DNA of 10,704 bases from Bacilli bacterium (GTDB lineage: Bacteria; Bacillota_I; Bacilli_A; ML615J-28; CAG-698): contig JAEDHQ010000057.1 of the NCBI GenBank assembly GCA_016296945.1, forward strand, positions 1-10,704, given 5' to 3'. Every line of letters starts with the position of its first letter. Within the stretch, counting starts at the first letter, position 1. This document shows positions 5,151 to 10,704 of the stretch, one piece after another. A program made the translations under genes and the position numbers. A model generated the notes under the pieces. That model saw only the letters and a program-made list of their open reading frames with translations. It ran no database searches and had not been told where the DNA came from.

Positions 5151-7292
5151 TTATTCACCTCTTTTGCATTCTTTACAGCAATGTATTTTTTGTGATACAA
5201 AAGCTCGTATTTCTTTGAGGAAACTATTCTTACATATTGGACAAATCCAATAAACTTTTAGATGTGAACCACTTGAAATAGTATTAGGAGCAATCATATT
5301 GTTATCGTAATCCCAATAGTTCGAAACTAATTCATAGTGAGTATCAGCTAAAGTTTTTTTATTTTCTTTAAGTCTATTTATTTTTGACTCACTAACTCTA
5401 TTACCTTTCTTTTGAGGGGCTTGAGTATTATACATTGTCCTAGTACTAACTTGACATCGCCATTCGTTACCATCAGCATCAAGCCACCATACTTTTTTAT
5501 TACTGCCAGGCAAAACATCAGTCGGCTTTAAATTGCCATTCTTCGTTGGATGCCATTCAGATGCAATGGTTGGATAAAGGTATTCAAGATTGTTGTTGTG
5601 AGAAACGGCATATTGATTACAAAAAGGACATCCCTTACCTCTATTTCTATTAGAAATTTTTGCTTGCCATTCATGCCCACAAGCCCCTAACCACCAAACT
5701 GTTTTGCTACTTGATACTTGGAATTGGCTTGGCTTTAAGTTGCCATTCTTTACCGGATGCCATTCAGATGCTAACTTTGGATTTTTTATAAATAAAGAAT
5801 TTTCTTTAGCTAAAGATATGTATTGTTCCATTATCTTTTGATAATCACTTTTTATATCAATTTTAATATGATTTATATCTATCAAGTCGCACAATAAATC
5901 CATAACTTCTTTTATAAACGAGTAATTTTGATCTGCGTGACAGTAAATAGTATCTCCTTCAATAGAACAAGGAATAACTTCTCTATTATCCTTAATGCGA
6001 ATTAAACGAATGTTATTTCTTAGAAACACAATTTCTTTTTCTTCATCGTATTTATTTTTCTTCGTGTTACTGTGAAATCTATATCCATCATATTCGATTG
6101 CAATTCTTTTGCTAGGTATATAAACATCTGCTTCTTTCCCTAAAATAATAAATCTAGATTTTACATCAATTACTTTAGATAAATAAAACATAATAGCTTG
6201 TTCTGGAAATGATGTGTGTAATTCCTTTTTACAAACAGGACATCCAGTATGCTGAATAGTCCTATTACAAATTGCTGTTTCCCATTCATGACCTAATGAA
6301 CATTTCCACCAAACTTTCTCATTGCTTCCTTTGGTATATTCAGATGGGCTTTTTTTATTTTTAGAATAATTCCATTCTTCCAATAAATACGGATATTCAG
6401 ATTCAAAAGAACCAACTGAATTAACATGATTTGTTGTTCTATTCATAATTCTTAATTTTCTAGCACAATTTGGGCAGCCAACTTGAACTTTTGTTCTATT
6501 ATAAATTGAACTAAAATACTCCGTTCCGCATGTTGAACATTTCCACCAAACTTCTTTTGTACTACTTGGCAAATAGTCATAAGGACTTATCCCCTCATTT
6601 TTTGAATAATTCCATTCTTTTACTAAATCCTTATAAATGGTTGCAAAATCATTTTCACCTTTAATAAGAATTTTCCCATTACAAAAAGGGCAATTAGGGT
6701 GTTTAACCATTGAATAAATATCTTTTTTATATGAATGACCAAATTTACATAACCACCAAACAACTTTACCACTTCCAAAAGTAACGTCTGATGACGAAAT
6801 CGAACCATTTTTTGTAGTATCCCACAATTCAGCAATATTTGGATGAGTTGTGTTTAAATCATTAACGCCTTGAATCGCATTTCTACCAGAACAAAACGGA
6901 CATCCACTTCCATTAGACCTATTCCTTATCGTTGCTTTCCAAGAATGTTTTTTAGAACAAATCCACCATATTTGAGTAGAATTACGATTTGTAAACATTG
7001 TAGGAATTAAATCACCATTTTTTTTATAATCCCATTCTCCTATTAAATTTGGATTTGTTGTTGCTAAATCAGTCATTCCCAATATTGGCTTTTTTCCATT
7101 ACAAAACGGACATAATACTTCTTTTGAAGCGCAATCAATTCTAGATAGAAAACTATGCCCATTTTTGCAAATAAAGTAAGCTTTTTTCTTGGAAGCAATA
7201 GTTATTTTATTAGGATCAAGTCCAAGCCCATTATTTTTTTCATAGTCCCATTCAGACATTATTTTTTCATCTTCAATTACAAATTTTGACAT
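5151..7292 (-). CDS. Zinc-ribbon repeat protein with embedded Vsr-like PD-(D/E)XK nuclease
   Basis: A 713-residue protein made of about eight units of 65-72 residues of the probable zinc-ribbon type (DUF4379-like), each with EWxYxKN, then VWWxC, GHxW and CPxC. Units 1-5 cover about 1-357, units 6-8 about 493-713. Between them, about 358-490, lies a nuclease core: SFPEQAI (361-367, Glu364), KEADVYIP (386-393, Asp389) and IAIEYDG (397-403, Glu400), then RFH and an FLRNNIRLIRI strand. This order matches Vsr/restriction-endonuclease-like domains. Unit 4 has a CxxC first knuckle. Unit 6 has its first Cys shifted by two, and unit 7 has lost its metal ligands (WWLDADGNEW, APQKKG). The zinc units probably bind nucleic acid and position the nuclease; the target is unknown. 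AAGGCGGTG lies 8 bases before the ATG at 7292. An intrinsic terminator sits about 9 bases further upstream, so expression should need read-through. The metallopeptidase gene follows after 2 bases. Confidence 0.85.
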   Translation of the reverse strand: MSKFVIEDEKIMSEWDYEKNNGLGLDPNKITIASKKKAYFICKNGHSFLSRIDCASKEVLCPFCNGKKPILGMTDLATTNPNLIGEWDYKKNGDLIPTMFTNRNSTQIWWICSKKHSWKATIRNRSNGSGCPFCSGRNAIQGVNDLNTTHPNIAELWDTTKNGSISSSDVTFGSGKVVWWLCKFGHSYKKDIYSMVKHPNCPFCNGKILIKGENDFATIYKDLVKEWNYSKNEGISPYDYLPSSTKEVWWKCSTCGTEYFSSIYNRTKVQVGCPNCARKLRIMNRTTNHVNSVGSFESEYPYLLEEWNYSKNKKSPSEYTKGSNEKVWWKCSLGHEWETAICNRTIQHTGCPVCKKELHTSFPEQAIMFYLSKVIDVKSRFIILGKEADVYIPSKRIAIEYDGYRFHSNTKKNKYDEEKEIVFLRNNIRLIRIKDNREVIPCSIEGDTIYCHADQNYSFIKEVMDLLCDLIDINHIKIDIKSDYQKIMEQYISLAKENSLFIKNPKLASEWHPVKNGNLKPSQFQVSSSKTVWWLGACGHEWQAKISNRNRGKGCPFCNQYAVSHNNNLEYLYPTIASEWHPTKNGNLKPTDVLPGSNKKVWWLDADGNEWRCQVSTRTMYNTQAPQKKGNRVSESKINRLKENKKTLADTHYELVSNYWDYDNNMIAPNTISSGSHLKVYWICPICKNSFLKEIRAFVSQKIHCCKECKRGE
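5156..5162 (-). promoter_or_regulatory. Ribosome binding site supporting the TTG start of the metallopeptidase
   Basis: AGAGGTG in the final codons of the zinc-ribbon nuclease gene lies 7 bases before the TTG at 5148. No ATG is available nearby in that frame, so this site decides the start. Confidence 0.65.
5524..5564. repeat. Copy A of a 41-base near-identical internal repeat (zinc-ribbon unit 7)
   Basis: This segment matches 5731-5771 at 36 of 41 positions by my alignment. It encodes the SEWHPTKNGNLKPT stretch of unit 7. Nucleotide-level similarity this high within a divergent repeat protein indicates a recent duplication or gene conversion. Confidence 0.75.
5731..5771. repeat. Copy B of the 41-base internal repeat (zinc-ribbon unit 6)
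   Basis: Partner of 5524-5564, in the same orientation, encoding SEWHPVKNGNLKPS of unit 6. The five differences are a single base and one run of four bases. Confidence 0.75.
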
Positions 7293-7319
7293 TGGACTTT
7301 CACCGCCTTTTAATGTAAT

Positions 7320-7355
7320 AAAAAAGGTCTCATTCCAATTTCCGAGGTTGAGACC
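7320..7355 (-). terminator. Intrinsic terminator between the leader RNA and the nuclease gene
   Basis: On the minus strand GGTCTCA (7355-7349) pairs perfectly with TGAGACC (7332-7326) across a 16-base loop that may fold further, followed by six T (7325-7320). An imperfect second copy of the 5' arm, GGTCTAT, lies just upstream (about 7363-7357) and could take part in an alternative structure. The ribosome site of the nuclease gene starts at 7310. Confidence 0.8.
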
Positions 7356-7398
7356 AATAGACCTACTAAATTGCCTTTAACATGCGTACAGCTATCTA

Positions 7399-7449
7399 TT
7401 ACCGCCCATAGGTACTTGAATGCGGAGCAACACGAATACTTAGTGCCAT
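7399..7449 (-). other. Possible leader peptide uORF, 16 codons
   Basis: Starting at the ATG at 7449, the frame encodes MALSIRVAPHSSTYGR and stops at TAA (7401-7399). It overlaps the 6-codon frame in another register and spans the centre of the RNA's predicted structure. No clear ribosome site precedes it. Its translation could change terminator folding; this is speculative. Confidence 0.2.
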
Positions 7450-7460
7450 CTACGGAGCAT
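7440..7460 (-). other. Possible leader peptide uORF, 6 codons (MLRRWH)
   Basis: The ATG at 7460 lies about 12 bases after the predicted transcription start and is followed by CTC CGT AGA TGG CAC and a TAA. Only a weak GAG lies upstream. The Arg-Arg-Trp-His content resembles that of attenuator leader peptides, but such a short frame can arise by chance. Confidence 0.2.
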
Positions 7461-7478
7461 TTGCAACTACTCAAATAT

Positions 7479-7507
7479 ATTATACTGATTTCACTCCAAA
7501 ATTTGAA
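7479..7507 (-). promoter_or_regulatory. Promoter of the structured leader RNA and zinc-ribbon nuclease operon
   Basis: On the minus strand TTCAAA (7507-7502) and a perfect TATAAT (7484-7479) are separated by 17 bases. The predicted start is a G at about 7472. It is the only convincing promoter between rlmD and the nuclease gene. Confidence 0.65.
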
Positions 7508-7533
7508 TAAGGTGGAAGTAAAAATCAGTTAAT

Positions 7534-7610
7534 CAATATGTTTATAAATACAATATGTTTGTCTCAATAAAAACAATGGTTTAGTGCTGACAAGTGCCTA
7601 AAATATGTTT
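7534..7610. repeat. Three short direct repeats of AATATGTTT
   Basis: CAATATGTTT occurs at 7534-7543 and 7551-7560, and AAATATGTTT at 7601-7610, all in the same orientation. The last is part of an inverted repeat, ATGTTT-CTTA-AAACAT. They are too few and irregular for a CRISPR or a replication iteron set; protein-binding sites of a past recombinase are possible. Confidence 0.4.
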
Positions 7611-7641
7611 CTTAAAACATCTCGTTTTTTCGTTACAACCC

Positions 7642-7752
7642 TTAGTTGAAACTACTTAAAAGCTGACAAAATTTATATTTCAATTGATGCCAGTTAGACT
7701 CTAACTCTTCGAAATATGGTAAAAATGCCTTAAAATATGCCATTTTAACCAT
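7642..7752 (-). CDS. Doubtful 36-codon ORF just downstream of rlmD
   Basis: The ATG at 7752 opens a 36-codon frame (begins MVKMAYFKAFLPYFEELESN) ending at TAA 7644-7642, 18 bases after the rlmD stop. The mixed hydrophobic and charged composition looks protein-like, but the ribosome site is weak (TAGGTT), the frame overlaps an inverted repeat and no family is recognised. It may be a remnant of a displaced gene. Confidence 0.15.
   Translation of the reverse strand: MVKMAYFKAFLPYFEELESNWHQLKYKFCQLLSSFN
7692..7706. repeat. Perfect 7-base inverted repeat AGTTAGA/TCTAACT
   Basis: The arms at 7692-7698 and 7700-7706 flank a single central C. A near-perfect palindrome of this size in the rlmD downstream gap could be a dimeric protein or recombinase site. 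Confidence 0.4.
7716..7752. repeat. AT-rich imperfect hairpin downstream of rlmD
   Basis: The arms at 7716-7729 and 7739-7752 are complementary at 12 of 14 positions around a 9-base loop. It lies 18 bases after the rlmD stop and might slow or end rlmD transcription, but no T run follows on the minus strand, so it is not a classical terminator. Confidence 0.45.
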
Positions 7753-7770
7753 ATAATAACCTATTTTAAC

Positions 7771-9192
7771 CTATTTCTTTGTCAGCAAACAAACAGTTTC
7801 CACATGATATGTACCAACAAACATATCCACAATGCATTTCTTTGTAATATCATACTTATCAACTAATTCTTTTAAATCTCGTGCTAACGTTTTTGCTTCA
7901 CATGAAACATAAACTATTTTCTTTGGAGCTATTTTTTTTAAAGTTTGTAAAAACTTTACTGTTGATCCACTTCTTGGTGGATCCATTACAACAACATCAT
8001 ATTTATTCTCATCTTTTTCTAAAAATTCTGTTGCATCTTGATTTACAAATCTAATATTTTTGACTTTATTTTGATATGCATTATCTCTTGCGTTAATCAC
8101 TGATTGCTTATTATTTTCAACACCTATTACTAATCCAGCATGAGGTGCCATTACCATTCCTATGGTACCAACACCACAATATGCATCTAAAACAACATCA
8201 TTCTTACTAAGATTAGCATATTCAATCACTTTATTATAAAGTTTTTCAGTTTGATAAGGATTAACTTGATAAAAAGTTTTTGAAGAAATCTTGAAATTAA
8301 TTCCACATAATTGATCTATAATATATCCAGGTCCATATAGAACTCTTTCATCATCCCCTAAGATAATACTTGTTTTACGAGAATTAACGTTTTGTACAAT
8401 CGTTGTTATGTATGGGCACTTATTTCTTAAACGCTTCACAAATTCACTACGCGCTGGAAACATTTCCCCATTTGTAACGACAGCAACTAAAATTTCACCA
8501 CTTTTTATTGCTTCACGTACTAACACAAAACGAATTAAACCTGTTCTTTTGTCTTCATCATATGGTATCAACTTCAGTTCTTTAATAATTTTTGCTATTG
8601 ATTTCACAATTTCATTTTGTCTTTCAGAATGAACTAAACAATCGTTTAAAGGTATTATCTTATGCGTATCTTCAGCATAAAATCCATATACTATATCACT
8701 TCGATTATTTTCAATTTTTGTAGTATAAGCAACTTGCATTTTATTACGATAGCGTTCTTTTTTTTCTGCCTTGATTACTTCATCAATCTTAGAATTTAAC
8801 TTTTGTTCTTTCAAAGCATTTGTAACATAATTATATTTAAATTCAATTTGTTTGTCATAATTCATATGTAGCAAATGACAACTGCCACATCTTTTATATA
8901 CATCACATTTTACAGTTATACGATCATTTGCTTCATTTAATAACTTTATTAATTTATATTTTTTTTCTGTTGTTTTATTTAACTTATTATTTACTTCTTC
9001 CACAATTGCTTTTTCTTTTGGTAATAAATTCGCAACACATCCTATTGTTTTATCATTTTTAAATATACCTTCACCAAAATCATTTAATGCAAAACATTTT
9101 ACTTCCATCTTCTTATTCACTTTTTGATTATCATAATTTTTTGAATTCTTGGGATTGATTTTATCACTAATTTTTTTCTTAAATGAATTCAT
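7771..9192 (-). CDS. rlmD: 23S rRNA (uracil-C5)-methyltransferase, RlmD/RlmCD type
   Basis: A 473-residue SAM-dependent enzyme of the TrmA/RumA family that makes 5-methyluridine in 23S rRNA (U1939; Firmicutes members such as YefA/RlmCD also act on U747). A lysine-rich tail of about 28 residues precedes a TRAM domain (about 29-88). The [4Fe-4S] ligands Cys96, Cys102, Cys105 and Cys185 have the RumA spacing. The SAM motif is LDAYCGVGTIG (335-345), followed by DPPR at 404-407, the nucleophile Cys431 in YVSCEAKTLARDL and the base Glu465 in HVETV near the C-terminus. The usual SCNP at the nucleophile is SCEA here, a variation outside the catalytic Cys. AGGAGG lies 7 bases before the ATG at 9192. 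The gene has its own promoter. Its 3' end marks the boundary with the accessory island. The RlmD/RlmCD distinction cannot be made from sequence alone. Confidence 0.92.
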   Translation of the reverse strand: MNSFKKKISDKINPKNSKNYDNQKVNKKMEVKCFALNDFGEGIFKNDKTIGCVANLLPKEKAIVEEVNNKLNKTTEKKYKLIKLLNEANDRITVKCDVYKRCGSCHLLHMNYDKQIEFKYNYVTNALKEQKLNSKIDEVIKAEKKERYRNKMQVAYTTKIENNRSDIVYGFYAEDTHKIIPLNDCLVHSERQNEIVKSIAKIIKELKLIPYDEDKRTGLIRFVLVREAIKSGEILVAVVTNGEMFPARSEFVKRLRNKCPYITTIVQNVNSRKTSIILGDDERVLYGPGYIIDQLCGINFKISSKTFYQVNPYQTEKLYNKVIEYANLSKNDVVLDAYCGVGTIGMVMAPHAGLVIGVENNKQSVINARDNAYQNKVKNIRFVNQDATEFLEKDENKYDVVVMDPPRSGSTVKFLQTLKKIAPKKIVYVSCEAKTLARDLKELVDKYDITKKCIVDMFVGTYHVETVCLLTKK

Positions 9193-9272
9193 TGCAAATC
9201 CTCCTATAAATTATTATATCAAGAATTTTTCTTAAATATTTTCTATAAAATATACTATAACTATATGTCCAT

Positions 9273-9301
9273 ATTATAACATCGTTACATAAAATCTGCA
9301 A
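9273..9301 (-). promoter_or_regulatory. Promoter of rlmD with inverted repeat over the -35 region
   Basis: On the minus strand TTGCAG (9301-9296) and TATAAT (9278-9273) are 17 bases apart, with an extended -10 TG one base before TATAAT. The predicted start near 9266 leaves a leader of about 74 bases. A second TATAAT at 9218-9213 is too close to the ribosome site to be preferred. Confidence 0.6.
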
Positions 9302-9305
9302 CGAT
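9281..9305. repeat. Inverted repeat overlapping the rlmD promoter
   Basis: ATCGTTAC (9281-9288) and GCAACGAT (9298-9305) form 8-base arms, with one G-T mismatch, around 9 bases. It covers the -35 and most of the spacer, so a repressor site is possible. As RNA it would lie mostly upstream of the start. Confidence 0.4.
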
Positions 9306-9324
9306 ATATATTATTATTAAATAT

Positions 9325-9350
9325 AAAAAACTAAGAGATTTCCTCTTAGT
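9325..9350 (-). terminator. Intrinsic terminator of the DUF554-GNAT operon
   Basis: On the minus strand ACTAAGAG (9350-9343) pairs perfectly with CTCTTAGT (9337-9330) around a 5-base loop and is followed by a T run (9330-9325). The GNAT stop codon TAA (9348-9346) is inside the 5' arm of the stem. Confidence 0.88.
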
Positions 9351-9873
9351 CTTGTAATTCTTTTTGATAAGCTACCCTTTTTCTTTCAGATGGTAATAGA
9401 TCATTACGATTAAGTAATGTGATTTCTCCACATTCACAATAACTTAGTTTCTTTAATAAACAACGCATACTAATATTTTTTTGATGAGTATCGATTCTAA
9501 TATTGTAGATACTTTTACTTAAAGCAATCTTTTCTGCTTCTATTAACAAACTTGAAGCAACACCTTTATTTAAATAACCTTTTTTCGTTGCAATACGATG
9601 GATTGATACATATTTATCATCATTTAACCATGTACCATTTATTTCATTATAATTTCTATCAAGTGAAAATACTATAGTAGCAGTTCCTACGATATTATTC
9701 TCTTCATTTTCATATACAATCACAATTTCATTTATTAAATCTTGATAGAAGTTTTCAATATTAGGATATTTTCCTTTCCATTGAAAAGTTCCTTCGTTTG
9801 CAAATTTTTCTTTTGCATCTTCAAAAATATTAGCAACACTCACGGCATCATTAATAGTTGCTAGCCTAACCAT
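9346..9873 (-). CDS. GNAT family N-acetyltransferase
   Basis: A 175-residue acetyl-CoA-dependent N-acetyltransferase. The core signature is IHRIATKKGYLNKGVASSLL (91-110), where the K/R-G-x-x-x-x-G-x-A pattern corresponds to the acetyl-CoA pyrophosphate-binding motif A; the preceding IVGTATIVFSLD (61-72) fits strand 4 and its bulge. Length is typical of single-domain GNATs. The substrate cannot be inferred. The ATG at 9873 lies inside the end of the DUF554 gene (13-base overlap), so translation is probably coupled; no strong ribosome site is visible. The stop codon lies within the terminator stem. Intact and cytoplasmic, it appears to be an ordinary backbone gene. Confidence 0.88.
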   Translation of the reverse strand: MVRLATINDAVSVANIFEDAKEKFANEGTFQWKGKYPNIENFYQDLINEIVIVYENEENNIVGTATIVFSLDRNYNEINGTWLNDDKYVSIHRIATKKGYLNKGVASSLLIEAEKIALSKSIYNIRIDTHQKNISMRCLLKKLSYCECGEITLLNRNDLLPSERKRVAYQKELQD

Positions 9874-10583
9874 AATGTACCCAAATAGTAAATGATTGGA
9901 ATCAATAGGGCTGGTAACATATTTGTTACTTTCATCTTGTCTTGCCTAATTAAATTTATTCCCAAGGCTACAACTAAAACATATCCAACCATACTTATTA
10001 ATCTAGTTAATTCTAATAAAGATGTTTGATCAATCACACTATTTATTAAAGCAAATACTAAAGTTAATAATCCTTGATAAACAAAAACTGATGCAGCAGA
10101 AAATAATACTCCTATTCCTAATGTAGATGCTAAAACAATTGAAGTAATCAAATCAAGTGCCGCCTTTAAATATATCGTTTCAGGATTACCTAATGTATCA
10201 TTAAGTGTACCAATGATTGTCATTGCTCCAACACAATATAAAGCTGTTGCTGTAATAAATCCTTCACTAATTTTACCTTTATTAACTTTTTCTTCTAACT
10301 TTATGGCAAAATTATTTAAATGATCATCAATTTTTAATGTTTCACCAATAAATGTTCCTACACCAATGCTTATTATTAAAAGCAAAGAACCTTCAAAGGA
10401 AATCTTTCCGTCTACTAACGTAACGGTATTTTCTATCACTCCAAATAACCCAACTAGTGCAACTACAATTCCCATTCCTTTTAAAACAGCATCACAGTAT
10501 TCTTTTTTAATAAATTTTCGAAATAATAAACCAATTAGTCCACCGACAATTACACCAATTGCGTTAACTAAAAAACCTACCAT
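9861..10583 (-). CDS. DUF554 family integral membrane protein
   Basis: A membrane protein of 240 residues from the ATG at 10583. It begins MVGFLVNAIGVIVGGLIGLL, the typical DUF554 (YdfK-like) N-terminus with a glycine-rich first membrane segment, and carries the family's VGAMTIIGTLNDTLGNPETIYLKAALD region in the middle. About six to seven hydrophobic segments are visible, so it sits in the cytoplasmic membrane. The family's transport or structural role is unknown. An in-frame GTG at 10592 would add three residues, but it overlaps the AAAGAG that serves the ATG at 8-base spacing, so I prefer the ATG. The end overlaps the GNAT start by 13 bases, forming a two-gene operon driven by the promoter at 10660-10688. 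Confidence 0.88.
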   Translation of the reverse strand: MVGFLVNAIGVIVGGLIGLLFRKFIKKEYCDAVLKGMGIVVALVGLFGVIENTVTLVDGKISFEGSLLLIISIGVGTFIGETLKIDDHLNNFAIKLEEKVNKGKISEGFITATALYCVGAMTIIGTLNDTLGNPETIYLKAALDLITSIVLASTLGIGVLFSAASVFVYQGLLTLVFALINSVIDQTSLLELTRLISMVGYVLVVALGINLIRQDKMKVTNMLPALLIPIIYYLGTLWLG

Positions 10584-10591
10584 CTTTATCA

Positions 10592-10597
10592 CTCTTT
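10592..10597 (-). promoter_or_regulatory. Ribosome binding site fixing the DUF554 start
   Basis: AAAGAG lies 8 bases before the ATG at 10583 and overlaps the alternative GTG start at 10592-10590, which argues against that GTG. Confidence 0.55.
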
Positions 10598-10659
10598 CTA
10601 AATTAAAAATCTAAAATCAGTTCTATATTCAATATTACTTATTTATTCTTCTTTGTATT

Positions 10660-10688
10660 ATTATACACTAATTTTACAAATTTCTCAA
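10660..10688 (-). promoter_or_regulatory. Promoter of the DUF554-GNAT operon
   Basis: On the minus strand TTGAGA (10688-10683) and a perfect TATAAT (10665-10660) are separated by 17 bases. The predicted start near 10653 gives a leader of about 70 bases with no obvious regulatory structure. Confidence 0.75.
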
Positions 10689-10704
10689 TAACAAAAGATA
10701 AGCC

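Larger units (their letters stand above)
7320..7472 (-). ncRNA. Structured leader or small RNA ahead of the zinc-ribbon nuclease gene
   Basis: A transcript of about 150 nt is defined by a promoter (7479-7507) and an intrinsic terminator (7320-7355). This stretch is visibly richer in G and C than its surroundings. A closing stem can be drawn between UUGCAAAUGC near the 5' end and GCAUGUU...GGCAA near 7370-7386, with bulges. Inside it CCGUAG can pair with CUA and CGG around 7401-7412, and CAC/GUG form a small hairpin. The motif TGCTCCG occurs twice. I do not recognise it as a T-box, 6S, tmRNA, RNase P, SRP RNA or a common riboswitch. Because the terminator lies about 9 bases before the next gene's ribosome site and no other promoter fits between, a cis-acting attenuator is the leading interpretation; a trans-acting or nuclease-bound RNA is the alternative. 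The folding is by eye. Confidence 0.55.

Noticed and set aside
4860..6835. Additional minus-strand frames at 4860-5063 and 6623-6835
   Set aside because: They lie in other registers wholly within the metallopeptidase and zinc-ribbon nuclease genes, whose domain motifs fix the true frame.
5151..7292. Spaced repeats in the zinc-ribbon gene as a CRISPR array
   Set aside because: The repeats encode in-frame protein units with CPFC and WW motifs, vary in sequence and span about 200 bases each.
7320..7472. Leader RNA as T-box, 6S RNA, tmRNA, RNase P RNA or SRP RNA
   Set aside because: None of the conserved sequence cores I know for these classes is present, and the length or context does not fit; I left it unnamed.
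7534..7610. AATATGTTT repeats as a CRISPR or replication iteron array
   Set aside because: Only three 9-10-base copies with uneven spacing, and no Cas or replication gene nearby.
8408..8632. Open plus-strand frame antisense to rlmD
   Set aside because: The minus strand carries all RlmD motifs here; the antisense frame has no ribosome site or recognisable domain.
9206..9225. TATAAT at 9218-9213 as the rlmD promoter
   Set aside because: It has no -35 and would start transcription at the edge of the ribosome site; the extended -10 promoter at 9273-9301 is better.
10366..10614. Open plus-strand frame antisense to the DUF554 gene
   Set aside because: It is a shadow of the membrane-protein codons, with no upstream signals and Pro/Thr-rich sequence from antisense reading.
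1..10704. Insertion sequence or integrase within the window
   Set aside because: No transposase or recombinase motifs are visible on either strand; any mobility gene must lie left of position 1.

Overview
The window is AT-rich with canonical AGGAGG-type ribosome sites, TTGACA/TATAAT-type promoters and the standard code (all reading frames use TGG for Trp; terminal stops are TAA or TAG where I checked). Together with a Firmicutes-style RlmD/RlmCD methyltransferase and a DUF554 membrane protein, this points to a low-GC Bacillota chromosome, perhaps Erysipelotrichia-like. That placement is inference. Every supported gene lies on the minus strand, so transcription runs from high to low coordinates.

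The right part (about 7771-10704) looks like chromosomal backbone: a DUF554 membrane protein overlapping a GNAT acetyltransferase, with a strong promoter in front and an intrinsic terminator behind, then the 23S rRNA uracil methyltransferase gene rlmD with its own extended -10 promoter. The left part (1-7507) looks like an accessory, defence-type island. The two meet just past the rlmD 3' end, a place known in streptococci as an integration hotspot (rumA). The 478-base gap there (7293-7770) holds short direct and inverted repeats and then a promoter, a roughly 150-nt structured RNA and an intrinsic terminator. That terminator sits only about 9 bases before the ribosome site of the next gene.

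The first island operon (7292 to 4235) encodes a 713-residue protein with eight zinc-ribbon repeats flanking a Vsr-like PD-(D/E)XK nuclease core, a small HExxH metallopeptidase with a TTG start, and a Nudix hydrolase interrupted by one in-frame TAA. It ends in a clear terminator at 4197-4218. Its only visible promoter lies upstream of the structured RNA, so nuclease expression probably depends on read-through of the leader terminator.

The second island operon (4182 to beyond position 1) encodes an XRE-type controller, a probable type II restriction endonuclease, a cytosine-C5 DNA methyltransferase, a TcmP family protein ('three-Cys-motif partner') and the start of its cysteine-motif, radical-SAM-like partner. 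Gene gaps of 4, 14, 17 and 4 bases indicate one transcript. A palindrome over the controller's -35 box, partly repeated at a possible promoter just before the methyltransferase gene, suggests C-protein control. The combination of a C-R-M cassette with a TcmP/three-Cys pair, next to an RNA-led zinc-ribbon nuclease operon, is the most interesting aspect of the window.
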